This document shows positions 9,259-17,411 of a DNA stretch of 64,000 bases, in pieces. The notes under the pieces were generated by a model. The model was not told the origin of the DNA and ran no database searches. It was given only the letters and a program-made list of their open reading frames with translations. Location: positions 1 through 64,000 of the forward strand of contig CALJGI010000037.1 of assembly GCA_938074045.1 (NCBI GenBank), given 5' to 3'. The position numbers and the translations under genes were made by a program. The stretch's first letter is position 1. The number at the start of each line of letters is the position of its first letter. This DNA comes from an uncultured Halieaceae bacterium. GTDB lineage: Bacteria; Pseudomonadota; Gammaproteobacteria; Pseudomonadales; Halieaceae.

Positions 9259-9989
9259 GCAGAACCTGAGACAATAGCCCGAATATCCGCGATGGCGCGA
9301 ACACCCTCGGGGTTATCCCCATGCACGCACAGGGTATCGACAGCCAGGGGAAGTGATTCACCATCTATAGTAGTCACGGTCCCCTGCTCAACTAATTGAC
9401 GCACCTGCACGAGCATGGCCTCCTTATCGAGAACCGCTCCCTCCCTGGCCCGGGACAGCAGCTTGCCATCGCCGTCATAGCGGCGATCAGCAAATGCTTC
9501 AAAATAAAGAGTCAGGCCGCGCTTCTGCGCCTGCTCCCGATGCGCTTGCGCCAACCCCGTCGCCTGCAACATCAGCGCTACAGGTCGGTGGTATCGAGCT
9601 ATCGAATCCATCACCGTACGGAGAATATCCGCATCGGCCATCATGTCATTATAGAGTGCACCGTGGGGCTTTACGTAGGCCATCTGTGCACCAGCAATCG
9701 CCGCCATGCCATCCAGAGCCGCAATCTGATACTGAAGGGTAGCGCGCAACTCCTGCTCACTCATCTTCATGCTGCGCCGCCCAAAACCGACCAGATCGGG
9801 ATAGCTGGGATGGGCACCCACCACCACCCCGTGCTCAACCGCTAGTGCCAGGGTTCGACTGATCACCACGGGGTCGCCACCGTGAAAACCACAGGCCACA
9901 TTAGCCTGGTCAATAAAAGGCATAACGGCTTCATCCAGACCCATAGTCCAGCTGCCAAAGCTCTCGCCAAGATCGCAGTTAAGTAACAT
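9255..9989 (-). CDS. pxpA: 5-oxoprolinase subunit PxpA (LamB/YcsF family)
   Basis: A 244-residue LamB/YcsF-family protein, the third subunit of the ATP-dependent 5-oxoprolinase. The family hallmarks LLNCDLGESFGSW at the N-terminus, ANVACGFHGGDP, VGAHPSYPDLVGFGRR, YVKPHGALYNDM, EAFADRRYDGDG and LCVHGDNPEG are clear and the length is standard. It lies 22 bp after the DUF1445 gene and overlaps pxpB by four bases. Gene identity is certain; glutamate formation from 5-oxoproline is known for the family. Confidence 0.95.
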   Translation of the reverse strand: MLLNCDLGESFGSWTMGLDEAVMPFIDQANVACGFHGGDPVVISRTLALAVEHGVVVGAHPSYPDLVGFGRRSMKMSEQELRATLQYQIAALDGMAAIAGAQMAYVKPHGALYNDMMADADILRTVMDSIARYHRPVALMLQATGLAQAHREQAQKRGLTLYFEAFADRRYDGDGKLLSRAREGAVLDKEAMLVQVRQLVEQGTVTTIDGESLPLAVDTLCVHGDNPEGVRAIADIRAIVSGSA

Positions 9990-10011
9990 AGTCAGACTGT
10001 CCCCAAGAAGT

Positions 10012-10797
10012 TCACATTACCGCCAATTTGCTGTTACGCAGATCGGTAACCAGCATCATACCCGGAGAATGAGTTATACAAACTGAGGGTTTGGCGCGCT
10101 CCAGCGCAACCTGAGGCGTCACACCGCAGGCCCAAAAAACCGGCATTTCCCCCGGCTTTAACGTCACGGCATCGCCGTAATCAGGTTTATCCAGATCCAA
10201 TATACCAATCTCGGCAGGGTCGCCGAGGTGCACCGGGGCACCATGTACCGACGGAAAACGTGTGCAAATTTGAATGGCCCTGATGGCGTCAGCCGCCGCG
10301 AAAGGCCGCATGCTCACCACCATATCACCGCCAAATGGGCCCGCCTGGGCACAGGGTAGCGTGGTTCGATACATGGGAACATTGCCGCCCTCGGTCACAT
10401 TACGAACTTCGAGACCGTCCGCTATCAGTGCTTCTTCGAAGGAAAAAGAACAGCCCAAGGCAAAGGTGACCAGGTCTTCCGTCCACAGATCACTGATATC
10501 AGCACACTCCTGCTCGAGCACGCCATCACGAAACACCCGGTATCCGGGCACGTCGGTGCGTATGTCAATCTCGCCAAGACCGGGCAGCCCGGTTTGCCCC
10601 GCTGCTCCAGCGGAGGCAACAAGTGGACAGGGTTTTGGATTGAGCTGACAAAACCGCATAAAGTCCGCCGCATATGAGGACGGCAGGATAACGATGTTGC
10701 ACTGCACAAACCCGGGTGCCAGCCCCGACGTATTGCCGACAAAACTGCCGTCGCGAATTCGGGCCCGCAGTTCTGCCGGTGATTCTGTAGCTGACAT
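10012..10797 (-). CDS. DUF1445 protein (YcsI-like; D-glutamate cyclase family)
   Basis: 261 residues from the ATG at 10797 (GAGG 7 nt upstream), which fits the usual family length better than the longer frame to 10845. Hallmarks are [70 protein letters not shown] and [13 protein letters not shown]. The family is often annotated as putative hydro-lyase; its members include B. subtilis YcsI and the N-terminal part of mammalian D-glutamate cyclase. It is the first gene of the minus-strand operon, directly ahead of pxpA, and diverges from the Nramp-like gene. The reaction (D-glutamate to 5-oxo-D-proline) is inferred from family and context. Confidence 0.85.
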   Translation of the reverse strand: MSATESPAELRARIRDGSFVGNTSGLAPGFVQCNIVILPSSYAADFMRFCQLNPKPCPLVASAGAAGQTGLPGLGEIDIRTDVPGYRVFRDGVLEQECADISDLWTEDLVTFALGCSFSFEEALIADGLEVRNVTEGGNVPMYRTTLPCAQAGPFGGDMVVSMRPFAAADAIRAIQICTRFPSVHGAPVHLGDPAEIGILDLDKPDYGDAVTLKPGEMPVFWACGVTPQVALERAKPSVCITHSPGMMLVTDLRNSKLAVM

Positions 10798-10918
10798 TGC
10801 TGACCTCACGTTAACCTTGATGCGCGATAATAAGCGCAACGCCACGGCCGGGTCGAGCCCATATGGTCAAGTGCCTTGTCTCTGCTAAACTTGCTGCCAC
10901 GCTGATTGGAAGTCACCT

Positions 10919-12121
10919 ATGAAACGGTTTGGGCCAGGACTGTTGGTCATGGCTGCCTTTATCGGGCCAGGAACAGTTACCACCGCTAGCAATGCTGGTG
11001 CACAGTATGGCTATGCCTTGCTCTGGACAATACTGTTTTCCGTGATCGCGACGGTGGTGCTACAGGAGATGTCCGCGCGCCTCGGTCTCGTTACGCGCCG
11101 GGGCCTGGCTGAAGCTCTGCGAGACACCTTCTCCAATGCCTTGTTCCGGCGAGCCGCCATTATCAGCGTTCTGATAGCCATTGGTCTGGGCAATGCCGCC
11201 TATGAATCCGGCAACATTGCCGGGGCGGCACTGGGTCTGGCCGCCATCTCTCCGCTGTCAGCCAACCTGTGGGCGGTTGTTGTCGGGGGTATTGCCTTCG
11301 CCTTACTCGGCAGTGGCCAGTACAAAATCATAGAACGCGGGCTGGTGATTCTGGTCGCTCTTATGAGCATGGTATTTCTCGCGACCATGGTTATGGTGAG
11401 CCCTGACTGGTCAGCCATCGCCAGAGGACTGTTCAACCCAAACTTACCCTCCGGCTCCAGCCTGGCTATCATGGCGCTGGTGGGTACGACGGTAGTTCCC
11501 TACAACCTGTTCCTGCACGCTAGCTCTGTGAGCGAAAAATGGCCGGCCGATATTCCGGTCAGAGAGGCCCTAAAGGAATCACGCCGGGAAAGCGCTATCG
11601 CAATCGGACTGGGTGGGTTGATTACACTCGCCATCGTCTCCACTTCGGCAACCGCCTTCTTTGGTGGCGACACGGTTTTTTCCGCCGCCACTATGTCCGC
11701 TCAACTTGAGCCCCTATTGGGGCCTGCAGCAAAGTACTTTTTTGCGATTGGCTTACTCGCCGCAGGATTGACCAGCGCAATCACCTCGCCTCTGGCGGCT
11801 GCCTACGCAGTCAGCGGCGCCATGGGCTGGACACCGGACCTGTCCAGCCGTCGATTTCAATCCATATGGGGATTGGTACTGCTCCTGGGCATGCTGGCGG
11901 CAGCGCTGGGCACAAGACCGATCAGCGCCATTATGCTGGCGCAGGCGGCGAACGGTTTCCTCCTGCCCGTGGTCGCTGTGTTTCTATTGGCTGTCATGAA
12001 CCACAGGGGTGTTTTGGGTGATTTCCGCAACGGACTATGGGCCAACCTACTCGGTGTGAGTGTGGTGCTGGTGGTTTCAGGACTCGGTATCTTCAAGCTG
12101 GTACGGGTGTTCACAAGCTAA
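10919..12121 (+). CDS. Nramp-superfamily transporter, YcsG-like, without canonical metal motifs
   Basis: A 400-residue polytopic membrane protein with about eleven helices and the Nramp fold pattern. The two broken-helix motifs that bind Mn/Fe in true Nramp proteins, DPGN in TM1 and MPHN in TM6, read GPGT (residues 16-19) and VPYN (193-196) here, so the Asp and Met metal ligands are missing. It is divergent from the DUF1445-pxpABC operon, just as ycsG lies in the ycs-kip cluster of B. subtilis. The context suggests import of an organic substrate such as 5-oxoproline or an amino acid rather than a metal, but this is inference. The 121 bp to the divergent start must hold both promoters. Confidence 0.8.
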   Translation: MKRFGPGLLVMAAFIGPGTVTTASNAGAQYGYALLWTILFSVIATVVLQEMSARLGLVTRRGLAEALRDTFSNALFRRAAIISVLIAIGLGNAAYESGNIAGAALGLAAISPLSANLWAVVVGGIAFALLGSGQYKIIERGLVILVALMSMVFLATMVMVSPDWSAIARGLFNPNLPSGSSLAIMALVGTTVVPYNLFLHASSVSEKWPADIPVREALKESRRESAIAIGLGGLITLAIVSTSATAFFGGDTVFSAATMSAQLEPLLGPAAKYFFAIGLLAAGLTSAITSPLAAAYAVSGAMGWTPDLSSRRFQSIWGLVLLLGMLAAALGTRPISAIMLAQAANGFLLPVVAVFLLAVMNHRGVLGDFRNGLWANLLGVSVVLVVSGLGIFKLVRVFTS

Positions 12122-12155
12122 ACACCGATATGTGCTTGCCGGGTTCAATCTAACG

Positions 12156-12493
12156 TACCGCAGCTGACCGGTATCGGATCAGCCCCATCAATACCGCTGT
12201 TTCAAGTCGATAAACTGGTGCTGCTACACGGCACGCTCCGCAGTGCGCTGACCAACTGGCATCAGTGTTTTCACCATCTCGCGCCCCATTTTCACATCAT
12301 TGCACCAGACCTGAGAGGACACGGCCGCACCTTCCGCACTGCCCGCAGCTTTCGACTCCGGTCCTGTGCCAAAGACATTTATGCGCTGTTAAATATGCTT
12401 GATGTCAATGAAGCCATTCTGGTTGGCTCGACTGATTGGCGTGGTCGAGAGGACTTTTTGTTCAAGATCAGCTGCCCACAGCGGAATATCTGA
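12156..12493 (+). pseudogene. alpha/beta-hydrolase remnant
   Basis: In-frame similarity to the N-terminal core of alpha/beta hydrolases runs from about 12156 without a usable ATG. It includes LVLLHGTLRSALTNW (oxyanion HG motif), IIAPDLRGHGRT and the start of the nucleophile strand (AILVGS). The nucleophile elbow GxSxGG is absent and the frame ends at 12491-12493, inside the 3' end of the convergent P450 gene. Two thirds of the usual ~270 residues are lost. It is best read as a decayed gene truncated when the catabolic island was joined to the Nramp side. It fills the only stretch over 300 bp without an intact gene. Confidence 0.6.
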
Positions 12494-13727
12494 TCGGAAT
12501 TTCTTCCAGCCCGCGCAACAGAATATTGGGCATATACTCCAGATCGTCCAGCGAAACCGCCAGTTCAAAGTTTTCCAGGCCCTCGAACAACTCCTCCCAG
12601 GCGATGATCATTTCCAACTTCGACAAGTGCTGACCAATACAAACATGCGTGCCAAAACCAAAGGCTATATGGCGTCGCAAGTTCGGACGTTGCACATCAA
12701 ATTTCATCGGCTCCTCGAACATGCTGGCATCGTGGTTGGAGGAAAAATACTTGAGTAACACGATACTGCCCTGAGGAATGGTCACGCCACCCAGCTCGTA
12801 TTCCGACAGCGCGATACGCCACATATTGGAAGTGGGGCTGGCCAGCCTCAATGATTCCTCCACCAGATTTGGAATGAGGCTATGATCAGCGCGAATCAAT
12901 GCTTCCTGCTCCGGGTTCATGATGAGCTGACGCATCCCTTCAGCCAGCGTCGCCGTAGTGGTCTCGTTACCAGCAACCAGAAACTGCGTGCAATAGGACA
13001 ACTTTTCCTCGACAGTAAGATCACGATCCCCCAACTTCAATTGACTGATCTTGGTCAGGATATCGTCTTTGGGATTCTCCTGCCGTTCCTCCATCGCCTG
13101 AACAAACCAGTCGTACTCATCCTTAAGCCCTTTATTCGCCTCCAGCAAACGCTCCTTGTCCGCCACCTGTGACAGTACGACCACGTTATCTACCGTCCAC
13201 TTAAAGGCGCGATCAAACTGATCCAGTGGAATACCCAGCACATGCATGATCACAGACAGTGGTAGCGGTCGGGTAAATTCTTCGATGAAGTTGCATTCCT
13301 GCTTGGTCGCCAATTTTTGCACCAGTTCTTTGGCCAGGTTTCGGATCCAGGGCGCGTACCCGGCGATCACATCAGCCGTGAACAAGTCCTTGACGGCGTT
13401 CCGATACTCGGTATGCTCGGGCTCATCAACCGTCAGCAGCGTGCCCTTGCCCAGATTATAGGTATCACGCATCGCCGACATCACATCGGGATCAATATCG
13501 CGGCTCGAGCCCAGGGCAAGGGTGAATTCATTGGAAAACACCTGCTTGGCCCGGTGAGCTTCCCGCACCAATTCATAGGTCGACACCACGAACACGCCTG
13601 AATCAGGGTCCTGGTATACCGGTGCCTGCTCGCGCAGACTCTTGTCGTAGTGATAGGGACACTTCAGATTCTCGGTATCAAACAGTTTCAGTTCGTCCAG
13701 TGTCCGGGCATCAGCCTGGTTGTCCAT
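12468..13727 (-). CDS. cytochrome P450 monooxygenase
   Basis: A 419-residue soluble bacterial class I P450. Visible motifs: the I-helix oxygen-activation segment AGNETTT (252-258), ExxR as E291-R294, and the heme loop FGFGTHVCIG with the thiolate ligand C363. There is no membrane anchor, so it is cytoplasmic and needs separate ferredoxin and reductase proteins, none of which is in this window. AGGAG lies 7-8 nt before the ATG at 13727. It is the last gene of the ThuA - alcohol dehydrogenase - P450 operon whose promoter carries the shared operator at 15730-15760. The substrate cannot be read from the sequence; hydroxylation of a hydrophobic alicyclic compound fits the surroundings. Confidence 0.95.
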   Translation of the reverse strand: MDNQADARTLDELKLFDTENLKCPYHYDKSLREQAPVYQDPDSGVFVVSTYELVREAHRAKQVFSNEFTLALGSSRDIDPDVMSAMRDTYNLGKGTLLTVDEPEHTEYRNAVKDLFTADVIAGYAPWIRNLAKELVQKLATKQECNFIEEFTRPLPLSVIMHVLGIPLDQFDRAFKWTVDNVVVLSQVADKERLLEANKGLKDEYDWFVQAMEERQENPKDDILTKISQLKLGDRDLTVEEKLSYCTQFLVAGNETTTATLAEGMRQLIMNPEQEALIRADHSLIPNLVEESLRLASPTSNMWRIALSEYELGGVTIPQGSIVLLKYFSSNHDASMFEEPMKFDVQRPNLRRHIAFGFGTHVCIGQHLSKLEMIIAWEELFEGLENFELAVSLDDLEYMPNILLRGLEEIPIRYSAVGS

Positions 13728-13776
13728 GTTGTTATCTCCTGAGTTTCAATTCTATTGCGGCACGGCGACTTGCAAG

Positions 13777-14796
13777 CTAGTCGAAACGCGTCAAAACCTT
13801 ACATTGATGACTGGGGTTTCTGAGTGCCTCAAAGGCGGCGGGCATTTCATCCAGGCTGACGACATCTGTCACCATCGCGCGGGCATCAATTCGACCCTGC
13901 GCCATCATGGCGATCACGGTTTCAAAATCATCCCGGGTATAGGCTATCGCAAACTGAATTCGCAATTCCTTGACCAGTGCCAGGAAGGGCATGAAATTAT
14001 CGGGTTGTTCACAAACCCCGACGGGTATGATGCGACCGCGCCTCGGCGCAAGATCAATACATTCCTGAATCAACCCCGGTGCCCCCACGCATTCAAATAT
14101 CACGTCCGGCGGCGCGCCACTGTCGTCCAGAAACGCCTCGCCCAGGGTTTCCCCGGGCGTCAGTGTGCCGGTGGCACCCAATTGCGTGGCGAGCGCGACG
14201 CGCTGCTCAGCCAATTCGGATACCAACACATCGCGTGCACCAAAAAATCTTGCCCACAGGGCTACCGCCAGACCCACAGGGCCACCACCGATCACCAGCG
14301 CCCGATCACCCGCTTTCAACTCCGCCACCCGCACCGCGTGCAGCCCGACGGCCAGCGGTTCAATAAGTGCGGCGTCTTCCATCAGCAACTCATCGGGCAG
14401 TTTGAGTGTCTCGCTGTCTCCAGTCTTGACGTACTCGGCAAAACCTCCCGGTACTTCCAAGCCCGTGACCTTGAGCTGCAGACATTCAAATGGTCGTCCT
14501 TCTACACACAGGGCACATTTACCACAGGCAATAAAGGGCAGTGAGGTTACCCTGTCCCCAATCTGCCATTTGGTCTTCAAAGCGGAGCCGGTCTCGACCA
14601 CTTCACCACAAAATTCATGTCCCAGAATGGAATCACAGGGAACGGTTGCTGCGCCTTCTCTGGTCGAGTGCAAATCCGTACCACAGATGCCGCAGTAGCC
14701 GACTTTAACCACCAATTCATTGGCCTCGGGAGTTGGATCAGCAACTGTCTCAACCACCATTGGCTGTCCGACTTCTTTAAATACTGCAGCTCTCAT
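13777..14796 (-). CDS. zinc-dependent alcohol dehydrogenase (MDR, threonine/sorbitol dehydrogenase type)
   Basis: 339 residues. Catalytic zinc ligands are C38, H60 and E61 (CGICGTDLH and LGHE); the structural zinc lobe is C91, C94, C97 and C105 (CGKCALCVEGRPFEC). The Rossmann motif GGGPVG spans about 170-175. The enzyme would oxidise an alcohol to a ketone or aldehyde with NAD(P)+. It stands between the ThuA gene (19 bp) and the P450 gene (49 bp) in the same orientation, so it may oxidise the alcohol formed by the P450. The natural substrate is unknown. Confidence 0.93.
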   Translation of the reverse strand: MRAAVFKEVGQPMVVETVADPTPEANELVVKVGYCGICGTDLHSTREGAATVPCDSILGHEFCGEVVETGSALKTKWQIGDRVTSLPFIACGKCALCVEGRPFECLQLKVTGLEVPGGFAEYVKTGDSETLKLPDELLMEDAALIEPLAVGLHAVRVAELKAGDRALVIGGGPVGLAVALWARFFGARDVLVSELAEQRVALATQLGATGTLTPGETLGEAFLDDSGAPPDVIFECVGAPGLIQECIDLAPRRGRIIPVGVCEQPDNFMPFLALVKELRIQFAIAYTRDDFETVIAMMAQGRIDARAMVTDVVSLDEMPAAFEALRNPSHQCKVLTRFD

Positions 14797-14815
14797 AAAC
14801 CATTCTCCTACTGTT

Positions 14816-15667
14816 TTATCTTCGCTTGGCGCTGGTCACCTGATGCCGCGCACGCGCCCATTCATGGGCCTGTTCACTGGCCACCCAGTCTACGGCATTG
14901 CGCAGCAACTGCCGGTAAAACCGGCTGTTCCATGCACTGGCATCATCGCCCCCCTGCAGGTACACAATGGGGCTATTGAGATAATGCTTTGCCCAGCCCA
15001 CCAGGTTACTGCCTCGTGGATGCGTCCATCCCTCTCTGCTGAACATCTCTCCAGCCACCGCCCGGCTGGCCGAGTAAAAATTTTCAGACTCATAGATATA
15101 GTCACTGCGCAGCAGCGGTTCAACATCCTCCTCAAACACCGGACAGAGATACAATTCGTCGGTCACTTCAAACTGTTCGGGTAGCCCGGCTGTTACCGGA
15201 TGATCACCTACCACGCGAATATTATGGGTGACCGCATGACGATACCCGGAGTCAGGATACCCGGTGCCACGTAATTCCCCGGCACGATAATGGAATCGCC
15301 CCCCCACCACTTCGGCATACTCCGGCCATGCCGGCCAAGCGGCAATCGAGTGATGCAGGAAAACCATACCCAGGCCACGCTCGAGCATCGCCAGATAGTT
15401 ATCAATCTCCTGTTTCCCGGGTGCTACCCATCCAGCCAGCTCTCCCCCATTGGTGAAATTCACCCCCGGCATGTCGTAGCAAACGCAGGCAGCATAGCTG
15501 TCAGCCAACCCAGGTCCCAACAGGGCCTGTGCTGCGGGCTGCTCCACCAACGACCAGTTATAAGCGTCAAAGGTGTCAAACACCGCTGCGATGGTATCCC
15601 GCTCGTAGGGATGCCCTCGTGCGGTTACCAGCAGATTTGCTTGAGCTGCATAATTGATCACACTCAT
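14816..15667 (-). CDS. ThuA-like domain protein (glutamine-amidotransferase fold)
   Basis: 283 residues of the ThuA family: TARGHPYERDTIAAVFD near the start, GMVFLHHSIAAWPAWPEY, VVGGRFHYRAG, HNIRVVGDHPVTAGLPEQF, TDELYLCPVFEED and SNLVGWAKHY. ThuA proteins were named from trehalose utilisation and often accompany sugar-keto chemistry or oxidoreductases, without a general assigned reaction. This is the first gene of the minus-strand P450 operon, starting 70 bp from the shared operator. A second ThuA protein lies on the divergent arm at 16618-17382, so both arms of this promoter use the fold. Confidence 0.85.
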   Translation of the reverse strand: MSVINYAAQANLLVTARGHPYERDTIAAVFDTFDAYNWSLVEQPAAQALLGPGLADSYAACVCYDMPGVNFTNGGELAGWVAPGKQEIDNYLAMLERGLGMVFLHHSIAAWPAWPEYAEVVGGRFHYRAGELRGTGYPDSGYRHAVTHNIRVVGDHPVTAGLPEQFEVTDELYLCPVFEEDVEPLLRSDYIYESENFYSASRAVAGEMFSREGWTHPRGSNLVGWAKHYLNSPIVYLQGGDDASAWNSRFYRQLLRNAVDWVASEQAHEWARARHQVTSAKRR

Positions 15668-15715
15668 GACCTGGATTCGCTTTATATACAGGGACTTGCG
15701 ATCAAGGAAGCAGTA

Positions 15716-15760
15716 ACACTAACCCATCAAAAAAATACAGTCAATTCTGTTTGTTTTTTG
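15716..15760. promoter_or_regulatory. shared operator, copy 1, with overlapping promoter
   Basis: Core ACAGTCAATTCTGT at 15737-15750 with an A-run on the left and TTGTTTTTT on the right. On the minus strand the core supplies TTGACT (15744-15739), 17 bp before TAGTGT (15721-15716), a convincing sigma70 promoter for the ThuA operon. On the plus strand TTGTTT (15751-15756) stands 17 bp before TAACTT with a preceding TGC. A protein bound to the palindrome would cover both -35 regions. Six further copies occur in the window. Confidence 0.7.
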
Positions 15761-15848
15761 AAAATGCTTCTGCTAACTTTGTCTGTCTTTCCCGTGATTT
15801 AACGGGTTTTCCTTCACAATAATACTGGCAAAAAACTGGGAGCACGGT

Positions 15849-16610
15849 ATGGATCTTGGACTTCAAGGCAAAAAAGCTGTCATCACGGGTGGTAGTAAAG
15901 GAATCGGTCGCGCCATCGCGAATCTGATGGTTGCGGAAGGCGCTGACGTCGCAATATGCGCCCGCAATGGCGAGGAAGTAGCTGCGGCCGTGGCTGAGCT
16001 GAGCAAAGCGGGCACCAAGGTTATCGGCAGTAGTGTGGATGTGGCCGACAAAGAAGCGCTGCAGGGTTTTGTCACGGACGCCGCCGAACAACTGGGAGGA
16101 ATTGATATTCTGGTCCCCAATGTCTCAGCCGGCGGTGGTGTGATGGGTGAAAAGGGCTGGAATGCAAACATCAGCGTCGACCTGTTGGGAACAACTCGCG
16201 CGATTGAAGCGGCGACGCCGGCTTTGAAAGCCTCAGAAGCTGGCTCAATTGTCATCATCAGCACCACAGCCGCCGTTGAGGACTTCATGGGACCGCAACC
16301 TTACAACGCCATCAAGGCGGCGCTAATTGTGCACGGCCAACAACTGAGCCAGGCCATGGCACCCGCTGGCGTAAGAGTCAACAGTGTATCTCCGGGCCCG
16401 ATCTTCATCGATGGCGGCGCCTGGGACTTCATCAAGAACAACATGGAAGATTTCTACAATGCCACTATGGCTGGACAGCCCAGCGGACGCATGGGGACGG
16501 CTGAAGAAGTGGCCAATGCTGTGTGCTTCCTGGCCAGTCCAGCGGCGAGCTGGGTCACCGGAACCAATCTGGTGGTTGATGGCGGCTTCACCAAACGCAT
16601 ACAGCTATAA
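15849..16610 (+). CDS. SDR family oxidoreductase
   Basis: 253-residue classical short-chain dehydrogenase. The cofactor motif TGGSKGIG is at 13-20, the NNAG position is changed to NVSAG, and the catalytic S138 and YNAIK (Y152, K156) are present. The C-terminus (GTNLVVDGGFTKR) is typical. It would oxidise or reduce a hydroxy/keto group of the pathway substrate. It is the first gene of the long plus-strand operon that runs through ThuA, acyl-CoA dehydrogenase, Rieske and E1/E2 genes to 23021; the next start is 7 bp after its stop. Confidence 0.92.
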   Translation: MDLGLQGKKAVITGGSKGIGRAIANLMVAEGADVAICARNGEEVAAAVAELSKAGTKVIGSSVDVADKEALQGFVTDAAEQLGGIDILVPNVSAGGGVMGEKGWNANISVDLLGTTRAIEAATPALKASEAGSIVIISTTAAVEDFMGPQPYNAIKAALIVHGQQLSQAMAPAGVRVNSVSPGPIFIDGGAWDFIKNNMEDFYNATMAGQPSGRMGTAEEVANAVCFLASPAASWVTGTNLVVDGGFTKRIQL

Positions 16611-16617
16611 AACTGCC

Positions 16618-17382
16618 ATGAGTGAAGAAATCATTGATCGCAGCGATCGGCTGGACGTCTATCTGGTCGCGGGTGGCCTTTACCACAACATAGACTACGC
16701 GCGGCTGGAACTGTTAAAGCTTATCGCCGAGCAACCTCGCCTGAAGGTGAAAGTGGGCGCAGACTACAGTGCAATTGATGAAATCTGCGCCGCAGATTTC
16801 ATTATTTCCTATACCTGCGATGTGATGCCCACACCCGAGCAGACGGAAAGACTGTGTGAACGGGTGCGCAGTGGAGGTATCTGGTTTGCGCTGCACGGCA
16901 CCAATTCTATTCTGCGTTTTCTGGAGGACGGCAGGGTTAACAGCCCCCGGGACAACCCACCCTTCATGGAGCTCATGGGCAGTCAGTTTATTTCTCATCC
17001 GCCCATCGAACCCTACGACGTTGAAGTCAGTGACCCGGAACACCCGCTGGTCCAGGGTATTGAGACCTTTTCTGTTGATGACGAGCTATACCTGTCTGAA
17101 ATGCACGGCGAGCATCACATGTTGTTGCACACGCATTTCAACGGGATCACAGAGAATTTCGCGGACAGTGATTGGCAGAGCGACGAGGCCAGGGCCTGCA
17201 TGTACCTGCACCCTTATGGGGATGGCCAGGTGCTGTATCTGACCCTTGGGCACTGCCGTGGCAAGTACGATATGCAGCCAATGATGGCGGAATATCCCGA
17301 GCCCGAATTTGGTGCATGGAAAACCGATGAGTACTACGAGCTATTGCGACGTGGCATCCGTTGGGCCATGGGTACGCTATAG
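16618..17382 (+). CDS. ThuA-like domain protein, second copy
   Basis: 254 residues from the ATG at 16618, 7 bp after the SDR stop; the longer frame that begins at 16384 would lie inside the SDR gene and is not credible. ThuA blocks: LDVYLVAGGLYHNIDYARLE, DFIISYTCDVMPTPEQ, GIWFALHGTNSILRF, MGSQFISHPPIEPYDVEV, HPLVQGIETFSVDDELYLSE and VLYLTLGHCRGKYD. It is only distantly similar to the ThuA protein at 14816-15667. It is likely cytoplasmic; its reaction is not known. Confidence 0.85.
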   Translation: MSEEIIDRSDRLDVYLVAGGLYHNIDYARLELLKLIAEQPRLKVKVGADYSAIDEICAADFIISYTCDVMPTPEQTERLCERVRSGGIWFALHGTNSILRFLEDGRVNSPRDNPPFMELMGSQFISHPPIEPYDVEVSDPEHPLVQGIETFSVDDELYLSEMHGEHHMLLHTHFNGITENFADSDWQSDEARACMYLHPYGDGQVLYLTLGHCRGKYDMQPMMAEYPEPEFGAWKTDEYYELLRRGIRWAMGTL

Positions 17383-17411
17383 CATGTGCGCCCTGTAAAC
17401 AGTGGATAAAC

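Noticed and set aside
13720..14544. 274-residue plus-strand frame
   Set aside because: Antisense to the zinc alcohol dehydrogenase, all of whose metal ligands are on the minus strand.
16384..16617. Extended N-terminus of the second ThuA protein
   Set aside because: It would lie wholly inside the SDR gene in another frame; ATG 16618 follows the SDR stop by 7 bp.
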